DNA of 64,000 bases from contig CM049307.1 in the NCBI GenBank assembly GCA_026874595.1, positions 61,660,370-61,724,369 on the forward strand. Direction: 5' to 3'. The notes below the pieces were generated by a model. That model made no database searches, had not been told where the DNA came from, and was given only the letters and a program-made list of their open reading frames with translations. This stretch comes from Sipunculus nudus (lineage: Eukaryota; Annelida; Sipuncula; Golfingiida; Sipunculidae). Shown one piece after another: positions 23,020 to 34,770 of the stretch (position 1 is the stretch's first letter; the number at the start of each line of letters is the position of its first letter). The translations under genes were made by a program, and so were the position numbers.

Positions 23020-24627
23020 CATACCCATGAGTCAAACGACATGGACATGCAGGATACAAACGTATCCTCTCAATCTTTGCAGGACTAAAGTAGGGGATAT
23101 TGATTTCAAAACACTTCCGAATGACCGTTAATTCCAAAAATTATTGTCCACTTAACTCTAACAGGCATCAACAGGACCAATTAATAAAATAATTAACAGA
23201 ACTGTACTACTCTGGTCCATCTCCGGAGATGCTTTCGCCGAAACTAATTTTAGTTTCGCAATTATAAATTGAACTTTTTCCCGGAAATGAAATGTTTCAA
23301 ATGGGCCCCAAGTATTTAATGCTCAAAAATCATGATTAATCAGGCAGAGACACCAAACGGGAGTGTTGTTATTTGCATCTATTCAAAGACCAGTGAAAAT
23401 GCACCATGGAGAAGTGAATATACTTATTCCACTATATTTATTTATTTGTATATTTATTTCATACGTATCTAACTTATCATAAAACGCATTGTTACCCTGT
23501 TTTTTTTTTTGTCCGAGTTTTAGTTCCCAATAAAATAAATTAACACAAAAACACGTGAAGAGGGATGTTAGATCGAAGAATTATTATAAAAATCTGCCCG
23601 TTAACTGCTTTATCTCTGTCCCTCCACAACACGACCTACATTGTCACATACATAGAATCATGTTGTAACAAACCCAGGTACTCCACTGTCACCACAGTAG
23701 AGGACAACCCCTATTAGAAAATAGGCTGCACTAAGAATCAGCCAATGAGAGCCATTCCTCACATACCATCGAGCACAGGTTGAGCGAGATCACTTGGTCC
23801 ACTTATGTATCCATAGGGAGGGAAGCTCGGCCGTATAGTATGTCAATGGGCGAGTCACTTTGACGGTAACTTTGCCCCGAGTATACCTTAGATTAGGTAG
23901 CCGCTGTCTAGACGCCGGTGATTGCTTCACTGGATAAGCTTGCACATTATGACATTTATCTCATTGAGTTAGATAAGTTAATTATAAGGTTTAGCTAAAG
24001 GATTTGCTGTATAGTTGATGATTTAAACTATACTTATATGTTCTTTTATCTTTTTTAATAGACATACCTTTCAGACATGGCTATACGGGTAGTAGTATCA
24101 AACGTAATAGTATGATGGAAATTGCACCCAGACGATATACGCCTATGCGATATGGTCACTCGAAAGATAACATTAGATTCATTATGGCCTGTTCTATCAA
24201 ACATTAACCCCATTTGCATAAAGTGCCAACCAAATGGTGTGTCATATGATGTAGGTCTCGGAATAATATACTGAACGAATTTTATATGATATCAATTCCA
24301 ATTTGTTTTCATTTTAGAAATATTTTTATCACTAAATTTTTTTTTACTGATCCGTTAATTAAAATTTAAAAGACATTATTGCCAGGGCGGATTCGATGTA
24401 CATATGCAAACATTTTCCACGTTGAATGTAAGGAGTCCTGTTACGCCACTACACCTGAAAGGTGATTGCACTAAATGCACACTCGAGAATTTCCCCGAAG
24501 TACACGTGTTACCTTTTGACAAACCACACTTCCCAGAATCATAACCAGACAGAGCACACAGATATCCAGGTGTGCAGTGATAAATGGTTCAATAACTGTG
24601 GGATCGTGTGCAGCAATATTTGTTATG
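23020..24627. other. Intergenic, nothing recognised
   Basis: No supported gene; a short T11 run lies near 23500. Confidence 0.45.
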
Positions 24628-24630
24628 TAA

Positions 24631-24745
24631 GGCCAAAAATAATAAAAGGTATGGTTCTCAGGCATAGCCCGCGTCAATTTTAACCACCGCATCAAAAATT
24701 TTGATTTTGATTATTTATCTTTAAAGAAGATAAATAACTCAATTT
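24631..24745. mobile_element. Harbinger-like MITE, half copy
   Basis: It begins with TAA then GGCCAAAA and 'aaaggtatggttctcaggca' and continues with the same 'catcaaaaattttgattttgat' interior as 22689-23016. The other terminus is not seen, so the copy is truncated at about 24745. Confidence 0.65.
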
Positions 24746-25349
24746 ATGTAATACTCTAATCTGAGGGATCCCGCATAGATTTCCAAACAGGTCAGGGCAC
24801 GATCTTACGTTATGAGGCAGCACATAGAGAAATAAAACGGCTAATTTAGAACTGATTTTTTTTAATCACATATTTATAACACTACACTCCTCTAGTGGGT
24901 GCACATGTATATTTGGCAGTGATTGCCTCCAGGAGGGTATGCAACCATCTGTCCGTGTGTGTTTGTGTGTTTGTACACAACAAGGGCCTAACTCCTTCAA
25001 TCGTGGACGGAATCTTAAGAAATTCAGAGGTCATTTTGGGAATGGGCCAATGCAGAAACGACTAGATTTTAGTGTGGTTCCGTCACAAGATCCGGATTCA
25101 GGAACGTCATCAAAGGATATTCACAAATGTGCAGTCATTCGCATGAACCAGGAATATGGGCCGACTAAGTGAATGCAAACACGGTCTTGGGAGCATCCCC
25201 AATGACAGAAACTTGCATTCCTTAGAACGCAGATATCTTGTTCTCTCATACTGAACAGTGTCAGACAGTATGACATTTATTTTAGCAAAGGGAATAAAGG
25301 CCAATATGAAATTACAAACTTCATAACAAGGACTTAATTTTTTTTTTTT
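24746..25349. other. Intergenic, nothing recognised
   Basis: No supported feature. The frame at 24939-25172 shows no recognisable domain. Confidence 0.4.
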
Positions 25350-26720
25350 TTGCTCAGCCGAATGAAAGTAATCTGAACTATAACGACCACTCTTTGTCCG
25401 TCCGTCTAATCGTAACCGATGGACATGGTATCCTCTAACTTAACATCTAGGGAGGTCCATAAAAATCTACCTAGACACCTTAAATTAGGTCACTACGACC
25501 TATATTACCTGAGTTAGGGGCATGTTATTGCACCCCAAAATATTGCATCCCAGAATAACAAAAAATGATACAAAAGCTCATGTATCCGAATATATAATGC
25601 ATTGATTGCCATGATGCTTTCCATGCAAATTGATCATGGAGTGTTATCGGTGCCTGAAGACTGGTGGCGCCACCTTTTTTTTAGTAAATTTTACAGATTT
25701 CCCCTTCTATATTTTCTCTGTTTTGACACCCTCAAATGAAGCACTCCAACCATTATCAGGGCACACTTAAATCCTTTATGCCTAGAATCTTCTCACACGA
25801 CATCCAGGGAGGTTCTGGGCAAATCTCCTTGGAAACCTGAAACTAGGTGATGGTTAACTATATTCTGTGAATGGCTAGACAAAAGTGTGATTATGAGCAC
25901 TCAAAAAGTCATACATTGCACAGATTATATCGGCTAGCTCTAGAGTCTTCTAATGTAAAATCCAAGAAAGTGTTGAGCCTCCATGGAAACCTGAAATTAG
26001 GTCATGGTAACCTATGTTCTGCGAGCTATCGGGATCAAGAACAAACATGATTTTAGGTAGTCAGACAGGGCACAAAAATTTACTGCAGGCCCCAGAACGT
26101 TGTGATATGACAACAAGGTAAGTCTTCTTTGAATCCTGAAATTGGGTCACTGTGGCCTATATTCTGTGAGCTATTAATGGAGGTTAACACGATTTTAGCT
26201 CTGTGAAAGGCGGATGGGCACAAATCAATACGGGTGCACCTAGAACTTTCTAACTTAAAATGCCAGGAGGTCTTGGGCAAATCTCCTTCAAGACCTGAAA
26301 TTAGGTTATGATGACCCATATTTCGTGAGCTACAATTTTAAGCACCCAGAAACTCAAACAGGACATCTCAAATAAGGTCACTTTGACCTATATTCTACAA
26401 GATATGTGAAAAAGAATATGATTTGACTAACCTATAAGACAGATTTGTACAATGTGTTACAGTTAGAACTAGAAGTTTCTAATTTGATTATGATCCAGTG
26501 ATCTCTGTAAAAATTTCCTGAAAACTTGGAAAAAATGTCACTGTGACTTATATTCTGAGCGAAACATGATTTTAGCGCCCTATTAGTCAAACGGGCACAA
26601 ATTGTAGAATTTGGACGTAGAAACTTTCAACTTAGCATCAAGGGAGTTCAGGATAAAATCTTCTTGGAAACTCTAAGTAGGGTCACTGTAACCTATTTTC
26701 TAAGGATTATGGGCACAAAG
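25350..26720. repeat. ~157-bp tandem repeat array, second locus
   Basis: Same family and lead-in (TGCTCAGCCGAATGAAAGTA) as 8999-11400. Landmark 'ctccttggaaacctgaaa' or variants falls near 25818, 25972, 26117 and 26276, a period of about 147-159. Copies are more diverged than at 9 kb. A block at 25510-25740, including GGTGGCGCCACC at 25663-25674, does not fit the unit and may be an insertion. Confidence 0.7.
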
Positions 26721-28500
26721 TATGATGTTGAGCATTCAAGAAGTCATTCTACCCATTATGAAAGGTTACTTAACAAATATTTTTCACCAGATCATAACAT
26801 CAATAATTACACGCTCATGGGCCACTTGTTCTTATTGTTTATACCTGGATATTTAAAGTCTTGTGGCTACATTACACAGTGTCTCAAGTGATATTGTCGG
26901 TCTACCTTGATGGTAACATGTTTATAATATTTATAACATTATAAAACCCAACCAATAATGTTTTTGTTCATATAACGAATGACCGTCATCAATGGACCTG
27001 GAATGTGAAAAACAACCTATTCTCACAGGTTTTTATTTTTTGCCTTTCTAAAATTGATTACAAGTTGTTTTAATGCCATTCAACTTGATTCAAGTGTAAA
27101 AACTCTTGCCCTATTCTTTTATTACATGCATTTTGGAATTAATCTACTAAATTATAAAACCTTTTTAAAATCAAATAGGCAACCATTCCTGGAACAGACT
27201 ACATCATTCTTTTTTGTCTATTCAGTAGTAATTATTTTGTTGACATAATATATGTCACCATGGTGTATCTTTCTTTAACTTTCCATATCTTTGTGTGCAT
27301 GAAAATGCCTCATTTGGATTAAGGCCCGCTGGAAATCCAATATGGCCGCCATAGCACAATCGGTCAGGATGATTTTCTTTCAAACGCAGTATTTCAAAAG
27401 AATAAATAATATCTTTCTTGTACTTACAAGGTTGACTGGTCTCTGTCAGTACTCCAGCCTTATCGAATTACGAACCCATCTGTAAAGGCAATATGCCAAC
27501 AAGAGCACAATCGGTGAAGTATCTCGAAGACAATAGGTTAGACTTTTTGTATCAAATTCACAGTGATGATTGTTTCCATCAGAGCTGCAGCCCTATCAAA
27601 TGTCACATCTGCATAATACTAAGTATGGCTGCCACATAATCGCTTTCGATATGAGGGCTCCAGCCCCATCGAATTACAGATCTGCGAATGGCTGCCAGAG
27701 CATCACAATAAGTGATTTCCTTTTGCGCAAATTTGGCCGAAGATTAACACTCATGAGAGGGGATGTCTGCTTTCAAATTCCAGACTCCTGTTAAATATAT
27801 TATGGCTGCCAGGCAAGTATTTTGAAATCATTTCGCGTGCATTCTCTGAATAACCTTAGATATTGCCGTGACTTATGTAGATTGGTCCCATTTAGGTGAC
27901 TTGTGGTGGTACATTTCGGACTTATCTGACAAGTGACCACAGAACTGCCATTTAGAGGAACTGCTGATCACGGGGCCACGATTGAGGACCTTTACAGTCC
28001 GAAGCCTGTAGTTTATGTTTTTATGCTGTCAGTGTTTTGGATATAAACATGTTTCACTTTGTTTTGTTGTTTTTCTGTCTTCGTGGATTATTCGATGACA
28101 ACTAAAGCAAGATAAAAATAAGGGGGCGTAATGTTACATTCACTTTTTGAATTTTTTACTTAACAACTTTTATGAAACAAAATAGTTAAGAAAACGAGAC
28201 TGAAAATATTTTCATAATTTTATTGATGTTATAAATCCAAATATCCCTTAAAAATTCTAAATATATGGCAAAATGTCCCATTTTTACGCACATTCCATAG
28301 ACAAGTTATTTTAATCCCTATGAATTTATTATCAATAAGTGAAAGGATGATATATCCCTATCATGAAAAAATGTCTAAGAAAACGTTTCTTATGGACGTT
28401 ATGGTTGTTTAAAGACTGTAACTACACATTCTAAATAGCTATTTTGCCTACACATGGTTTCAAAGTGCCCTGAATTGATGTGAAAGGGTGCTTGTGTTAT
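26721..28500. other. Intergenic with diverged repeats
   Basis: No supported gene. From about 27330 to 27810 an 'atggctgccag / gcacaatc' phrase returns every 60-150 bases, suggesting a decayed tandem repeat. Confidence 0.4.
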
Positions 28501-29519
28501 TAGGTCTAGAATTTGGAGCACCATTTGATCACAAAAATGCAGGTACCTACTCAGAACTAGATGAGAATTATTTTCATATCACTTTATTCAGTGTCTCATT
28601 CGTTTACCAAGACTGAGCATGGGTATTGCTGTAATGTGTGGTTTCAGTCCTATTTACTTTTATTTTCTTGCTTTGTCCTGCATTTCCAAATTTCTACTCC
28701 CACTTTTTATCTAGTTTTTAAAGGATACGCTTCACAGCCTGAAAAACTGGCTGATTATACATATAAATCACACATTGAAAAATGTCTTTATTCACATAAG
28801 CAATCTTTACAGATAAAAACATTTACCCAATACATTTTTGTGTAAAATACTAAAATTTGCATTCAAAGGTCATGTTTTATGTAAACAATATAATCAATAT
28901 CATAATAATTGTGCAAATTAAGCCATCACATGAATGATGTAGTCAGACACTTGAACAGTTCATTTTAGCTCTACAGATATGTATGTCATTAAGTTTGGAT
29001 AGAATGAAGAGTTAACAAGAATAATTATAATATTATCCAGACAGAAGTGTACAGCAGTCACTGCTGGGCAAATTAATAAACCAATAAGAATCACGACCAT
29101 TATGAATTATGAAGCACAGGTTTACAGATTACATTCATATCAGGTTCCCTGCAACAAAACGAGAACTCTATAAAACTCTATAACAGTAAAATGAAAATCT
29201 CACTGAGGAATTTGCTTGTCTAAGTGTTGTAAAACTTGACGAAGCAAACATCGAAGAATATTCCACAAACAAATGACTAATATACAAACACACACAACCC
29301 TAAAATATCCAATAATTAATCTAAACTGAAAACCAACTGTTGAATTGCACTAACGGGAACAAATGCAATAAATATTACCAGAAAGTTGGTTAATGTTTTA
29401 AAGAAGATTAAAAATCTTCAACATGTTTAAACAGTCATTTATTCCATGAGTTCATAAACCATACTCCACAAATTCGAGAAGTAAACCTTTACAGAGTAAA
29501 TGTTCAGAATAACTACCAT
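28501..29519. repeat. 3' flank of the 29.5-30.8 kb gene, segmentally duplicated at 47.5-49.2 kb
   Basis: Blocks shared in order with 47478-49224 include 'atttggagcaccatttgatc', 'tttaccaagactgagcatgg', 'ttattttcttgctttgtcct' and 'aataaaccaataagaatc'. The duplicated unit thus contains the gene plus at least 1 kb downstream. The flank holds the likely poly(A) signal and no other gene. Confidence 0.75.
29438..29443 (-). terminator. Poly(A) signal AATAAA for the 29.5-30.8 kb gene
   Basis: TTTATT on the plus strand reads AATAAA on the minus strand, 77 bases downstream of the stop codon at 29520. Confidence 0.5.
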
Positions 29520-30809
29520 TTAGATGGATGGAACTTTCAAGAGGATTCCAAAATTTCCTTTTGAGATAACATTGCTTAAGAACCCAATAGCATGACGGCG
29601 TTCCGACTCAGAAAAACCTGAAAGAACATTCACTTTTCGATCGAAGTAATGTGGCAATTGGCCTCTTTCCAGATACATGTTCAGGTGTTTTATCAGACTT
29701 ACGAATTGAGAAGAAATTGCTTCTTCTTTCCAAAACGTGTTATCTTTACTCACCATGTGAAGCCATGCCGTTTTCAAGACGTAAGAACTCAACATTCCGA
29801 GCTCTGCATGGCGGTACTCTTTTACGGCTTTCAAAATCTTCAGACATTTTCTTTCACAATCCTCTGGGCCAGCATTTCTGAGGACTTCATCCCTTTCTTC
29901 TCTAGAATACGAAACCCGCCAGAGAGAAGCATGTTCCTTTGAGAAACCAGACATTGGGTGTGGTTTTGCCACTAGTACCTTGTCATCAAACTTGTACGCA
30001 GGGACAAAGTCAATGGACAGACGTTTTCTCTGGCCCTGATCAAAATAAGCCACCTCCAGCATGACCGATGGCCCTTGTTCCTTGCGTCTGACGTCATACT
30101 TGGTATATCCCCGGAAAGCGTGATCCATCATGCTTTTAAATGATCTGCGGACCTCTTCAGGTGAGAGATAATCGTAGTCCATGCATTTTGTCACGGGGTC
30201 TGTCCACCTCGTTGCTTGGCACAGCCCTTCAAACTCGGCCATAAAGCTCCCGCGACGCACCTTGTAGAAACCAGCAACATCAACAAGGTTTCCAGGTTTT
30301 ATTATCTCATACCGGAACCCTTTGGCATGGAAATTGTGTTTTGCATCCGCTACCACCATGACATCAAATTCGTCAGGCCTGATTACCTTAAGGCCTTCTG
30401 TTGTGCTGCCTGTGTCCCAAAATTCAACTTCTGGTGCGTGTTCCATAACAAAATCCTTATAATGCTTTTTTACCTCATCAGCTACTTGTTTGGCTGCTTT
30501 CATTTCCCGAAACGGAATATAAACATAATTGACATAATAATCATGAAGATTTTCATGCAGATTCTGACTGTTTGGCCTGCGCGCTGCACCCTCTAAAACC
30601 ATGGCTCTTGAAGGATTGCGCAAAGTTCCACATTCAAATTTATACTCCTGCAATCGGTTAGGTGTCTTAGGTTCCTCTCCAAATGCTGTTATTAACTTGT
30701 AAAGACCATAGCCCACGATTGCTGCCCCTCCAGCAATAGCGAGACCTGTCAACACATCACTGATCACTTCTTCCTCATCTGTCTTATCTTTCTTTTCGCC
30801 TGTTGCCAT
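29520..30809 (-). CDS. MIEF/MID51-like membrane-anchored Mab-21 nucleotidyltransferase, copy 4 of the cluster (intact)
   Basis: 429 residues from the ATG at 30809. The frame stays open 16 codons further up, but a TTATTTCAG acceptor sits one base before this ATG. N-terminus: short charged head (MATGEKKDKTDEEE), then a Gly/Ala-rich hydrophobic helix at about 18-44, very like the mitochondrial anchor of MIEF1/2. An amphipathic LHENLHDYYVNYVYIP block follows, then the core. Catalytic GS 134-135, E147-F-D149, third acid D267 in SIDFV. Also present are GFYKVRRG, YDYLSPEEVRRSF, VLVAKPHP, LWRVSYS, CLKILKA and YLERGQLPHYF. It is the copy most like MIEF1/2 from end to end, and differs by keeping all catalytic acids. 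It is paired with the 49-51 kb pseudogene by segmental duplication, and its 5' intron carries a 9.5-kb transposon. Confidence 0.88.
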   Translation of the reverse strand: MATGEKKDKTDEEEVISDVLTGLAIAGGAAIVGYGLYKLITAFGEEPKTPNRLQEYKFECGTLRNPSRAMVLEGAARRPNSQNLHENLHDYYVNYVYIPFREMKAAKQVADEVKKHYKDFVMEHAPEVEFWDTGSTTEGLKVIRPDEFDVMVVADAKHNFHAKGFRYEIIKPGNLVDVAGFYKVRRGSFMAEFEGLCQATRWTDPVTKCMDYDYLSPEEVRRSFKSMMDHAFRGYTKYDVRRKEQGPSVMLEVAYFDQGQRKRLSIDFVPAYKFDDKVLVAKPHPMSGFSKEHASLWRVSYSREERDEVLRNAGPEDCERKCLKILKAVKEYRHAELGMLSSYVLKTAWLHMVSKDNTFWKEEAISSQFVSLIKHLNMYLERGQLPHYFDRKVNVLSGFSESERRHAIGFLSNVISKGNFGILLKVPSI

Positions 30810-30810
30810 T

Positions 30811-30812
30811 CT
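30811..30812 (-). other. Splice acceptor just upstream of the 30809 start codon
   Basis: TTATTATTTCAG then A-ATG on the minus strand. The pseudogene has TTTCAG then A-ATG at 51183-51184, so the intron is ancestral to both copies. Confidence 0.7.
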
Positions 30813-30862
30813 GAAATAATAATATTTTACTTTATGGAATAAAATATATACATACACTCTAA

Positions 30863-30990
30863 AAACGGATTGGTTGAAACAGCTACCAATTTAATTGGTT
30901 GAAGCAGATATTGGTTAAAATCAACCAAATATTGTTTGAGTAGAGCCCAGAATATTGGTTGACACCGACCGCGGCCAATTGGTTGCCCGC
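30863..30990. repeat. Left subterminal motif cluster of the 9.5-kb element
   Basis: Several copies of TTGGTTGAA / TCAACCAA in both orientations. These could be transposase-binding repeats (inference). Confidence 0.6.
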
Positions 30991-31127
30991 AAACTGATAA
31001 TCTGATACAAAGTAACATTTAGATTTGTTTCTGACACGGGGGCACGTGCGCGATCGCCTTTCCTCATTGGACGCTGCATAAGAGCTGCGTGTTAGTCCAC
31101 GTGTTTTGTAGCGTCTTCTAGTTCAAC

Positions 31128-31215
31128 ATGGACAAATTTGTGAAGAAGATACTTGAAAAGTTGAAGTTGAAGCAGGAGCAAGGGACCTGGGTGTTTTTCA
31201 CAGGTCATATAAAGG
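31128..31215 (+). pseudogene. First exon of a decayed gene carried by the 9.5-kb element
   Basis: ATG follows a GC-richer leader (31030-31127). The exon encodes 29 residues starting MDKFVKKILEKLKLKQEQ and including WVFFTGHIK, and ends at an AAGG/GTAAGG donor in phase 1. The next exon at 33444 begins in the matching phase. The product is not recognised. Confidence 0.5.
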
Positions 31216-31816
31216 GTAAGGCTTATTTTTCTGGTTAGATTTTACTGGCTTTGGTATTTAATTTGGCTGTAAAGTATTTTTAGAACTGACTTTAACCAGT
31301 GTATTTAGTTTAAAACCGACACGCTAAATTCATTGCCGTCATGATCGATTGATGATGTAAAAAACATTAGATCACTTCATTTGAATCCAATAACATCTTG
31401 CATATTCTAAGTCATCCGATTCTAAAAATGTTCATATTCCAAAGAGAAAATGTTCTTTTATTATTTTGTACCCTTCTTAATTTTTCTTATGAATATGAAG
31501 CAGTGTTTTGGTGTAAATAAAAATTAATGGCTGACTGTTCTGCCACAGGGAGCACGATACGAAGGGAAACCATGCATACTGTCAAATAGTGCGCATGCGC
31601 AGACTAAATTTATTTGTTTGACAGATGTTAGAAGAAACATAGGCGTGGCCCGTGGGAACATCGTTTCTTTGAAAAATATATATATAATATATATTGGTGA
31701 CAAAAATCCTATAAGAAATCTTTACAGAAGGACACTAACCTTGGGCCAAGTTGGCCCATAAAAAATGTTTAAGAAAAAATATAGAGATTTCAGGTAATTT
31801 TACACAATTTAAATTT

Positions 31817-31820
<4 letters not shown>

Positions 31821-31861
<41 letters not shown>
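31821..31861. repeat. (TA)n microsatellite
   Basis: About 20 TA units inside the transposon. Other TA runs lie at 32170-32213, 32240-32272 and 33015-33060. Confidence 0.9.
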
Positions 31862-31864
<3 letters not shown>

Positions 31865-31941
31865 GCACATGGGCAAAACTATTCCATTAAATTGCCCCCA
31901 CCCCAACTTTCAATTTTTGTGTGGGGTGTCTGTGTGTGTGT

Positions 31942-31962
31942 GGGGGGGGGGGGGGGGGGGGG
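31942..31962. repeat. Poly-G tract
   Basis: 21 consecutive G after a TG-rich stretch. Confidence 0.9.
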
Positions 31963-32164
31963 CTTCAGTTCCAATGCCTTTTATATGTCATATGCCCCTT
32001 CCAATAAATATTTAAATGTTTAATATGAATAGAAATTAAGTACAAATAAAATGAAATATTAAAAACATGTTTGTGTGACGTCACAGGAATATAAAACAAA
32101 TATATTCCTTTATAAAATAACATTAAAACAGTAACATCTTCAAAAGATATTTTAAATGAATATA

Positions 32165-32169
<5 letters not shown>

Positions 32170-32213
<44 letters not shown>

Positions 32214-32236
32214 TTTATAAGTATATACTAAATAAG

Positions 32237-32271
<35 letters not shown>

Positions 32272-32350
32272 TTACATATATATATTATAGTGTATATATA
32301 ATATTGATATGTGTGTTTATATATGTTTATATTGTCATATATATTGTCTT
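32170..32350. repeat. TA-rich microsatellite block
   Basis: Several (TA)n runs broken by short unique bases. Confidence 0.85.
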
Positions 32351-33443
32351 TTCACAGGCCTTTATTATTAATTGTTGATGTGGTCCAATTTAAGTTTCAT
32401 CATTTTACACAGCATGTTCATTTCTTTCGGGTCACCCTGTGTTCTGTGTGCAGTAAGACCCTGGCCGCTTGGAATAAAAGGGTCAAGGCCAAGAAGTCAT
32501 GTGTCAGATAAAACCCAAATCATGTCTTTTTCAGTGCAAATGTAAACCTGACTCAAACGACTTACAAGAATAATGATTTACTTACCTAGAACATGATCAA
32601 GGTAAGAGGAGGCAGGTTTTGCCTATATTTCATTGGAGACCCAACAGGATTTAATCCAATTCCAGTGAGAATACCAACTTGTCAGCTTCTCAGTGCCATA
32701 CAATTTATTCCTTTCATTCTTTATCAGTGGAACTTGAACATCATTGCAGTGGCATAAGACCAGTTAAATAGTTACATGGGCCATCACACCTTTGGTGCAG
32801 AGAATACCAAGTGCGAGCGTACATGTTTGGTCTGAGAGAGCATGTCACGCATAACTGAGCAGGGGCTGAAGTGCTGGACATGCATGCACCGTCATGTTTT
32901 TTTCATAAATTATCAAACATAGGTAGGGCAATTCAAATAAGGAAACATACAACGGTATTAAAAAAATATACCGGTATGTGTATTTAATATATATATGTGT
33001 GTGTGCATGTGTATTATATAAATATATATATATATAATTATATATATATATATATATATAATCACTTAAATTACAAGTTGGTGCAATATGACATGAAGCC
33101 AAGTTGTTTTCCATGTGTGCACAATGTGTTCAAAAATAAAAGGTTCCCCTTCTTCTATTAAACAGTACAAAATTGTTTTCCCCTTTAAAGAAAAAATGTT
33201 CCATTTCTTGAAAAATAGAATAACTCTTGGTAGTAAGTATTAAAACAGAACATTTCACTGGTAAAGTGGAAACTATTATTTTAGTAGAAGTAGTTTTAAT
33301 AAGTAGTTATTCTATTATGACTTGTTTTCCTGCAAAAAAAATGCAAATTGAATCCCAATGAATCAGCTTTGCCTGGGGCCTGCTTAATACAGATTCATAC
33401 GGTATATATAGTATTTCTGAGTACCGGTAATTTTATGTTACAG

Positions 33444-33592
33444 ATCCAGACGCTGCCTCCATCAAGCTCGAGACCAAGTGGCTCCAGCATTAATATCAGG
33501 AACTGAGAGAGAGGATGCACGTGTACATGGCAGAGACAGGGTGTCGAGGTTACCCTGGATTTGTGGAGAAGAAGGCCCATGTTTGGATATAA
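33444..33592 (+). pseudogene. Second exon of the decayed gene in the 9.5-kb element
   Basis: A TTATGTTACAG acceptor precedes it. Joined in phase 1 to the first exon it reads DPDAASIKLETKWLQH, then hits TAA at 33491-33493. The frame continues open afterwards (YQELRERMHVYMAETG and on) to a second TAA near 33590. The first stop is therefore best read as a nonsense mutation in an older, longer exon. Confidence 0.45.
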
Positions 33593-33667
33593 AGTAAATG
33601 AGATATCTAAGGTTTGCTAATCCTGACAGCCAGTGGCGTCAATTTATCTTTAAGTTCCAAGACTCTT

Positions 33668-33688
33668 GGGGGGGGGGGGGGGGGGGGG
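33668..33688. repeat. Poly-G tract
   Basis: 21 consecutive G. Confidence 0.9.
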
Positions 33689-34164
33689 TGGAGTCACAGA
33701 CACACACATAAGGGTCTGTATGACACATTTTCTAAATCCTGGATCCGCCCCTGTATATGGGTAATTACTTCCTGATTTTCTATTAAAAAATCTATATTAC
33801 AATCACTAGTCCTACCAGTGAAAATACTCTTTCAGATGATACTATAATCCCAATGGATCTTTAGGCTAAAGGTAAACAAGTTACTAGTGACGTGTTGCAT
33901 GCATGATCCTGTTTACAATGTGCAGATTCTTCAACATGAGAATAACAAGTCTCCTACAATAATAATATGAGAAGCCAGAGGCACCCAATCTTTTTCATCA
34001 TGTAAATGATTTCATTATTTTACTTTGTGTAGGTGAATTCAAGGTTTTATATAATACCTGATCTATCAGTAAATTATTCCAAGCAAACTGATTCTTGATT
34101 TGGCTAACTTGACATTCATTGGTAGAGGGAGACTTCTTTGGAATATATCTGGATGAGGAGGCAT

Positions 34165-34289
34165 GATGGAGTTGATGGCTAAATGAGATGACATGGCAGC
34201 CATCCTGAAGGATAAGAACCAGGTGGCAGTGAAATACCCAGACAGCATGAAGATGTTAGCTGGTTTGAATTCATCAGAGCCATCAGCAG
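34165..34289 (+). pseudogene. Third exon-like segment of the decayed gene
   Basis: The open segment reads AILKDKNQVAVKYPDSMKML and ends at a GCAG/GTAATC donor in phase 1. An in-frame TGA lies upstream near 34184, so the start of the exon is uncertain or broken. The downstream exon at 37582 continues in phase. Confidence 0.4.
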
Positions 34290-34540
34290 GTAATCTTGGA
34301 CCACCTTATAAGTAGCTGTATAGTTCTTTTTGAAATATTGTACATGATTTTAATCTGTCTGCTAATCAGTTGAGTACGGTTGTACAAGTTTCAGTATCTT
34401 GTCCATCTTCTGTAACAATCATGGCTTTCATGGCCCGTCCAAGACAAGCACACTACTTCTAGGCTATGATTTTATCTTTCCACCTCCCAGGTATAAATCA
34501 TGTGTTCTACCTGTTAGAGTACAGAAGCTGCCTAAATTTT

Positions 34541-34770
34541 TTTAGCTCAGCTGACTATACGTTATCTGAGCTATAGCCATTGTCCGTCGTCTGTCCGTCC
34601 GTTAGATTGGCACGTTTTGAAATCATTAGACCCATGAATCCAAAATTTGGCAAACTGTTAGATGTCCCCAAAATCTCCTACCAAACCGGAAACTGGGTCA
34701 CTGTGACTACATTCCTTTGAGAAATTAAGGGAAAACCTCAGGTTTCCATTAAAAACCTATTATCACACTT
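34541..34770. repeat. Fragment of the ~157-bp repeat family
   Basis: Starts TTTTAGCTCAGCTGACTATA with 'gtccgtcgtctgtccgtccg', as at 8999 and 25352, followed by part of one core unit. Related fragments lie at 37812-38060 and 38500-38790. Confidence 0.6.

Noticed and set aside
747-30809. Classical cGAS assignment
   Set aside because: No H-CC-C zinc thumb is seen, and motif wording follows MIEF1/2; cGLR-type function remains possible and is reported as inference.
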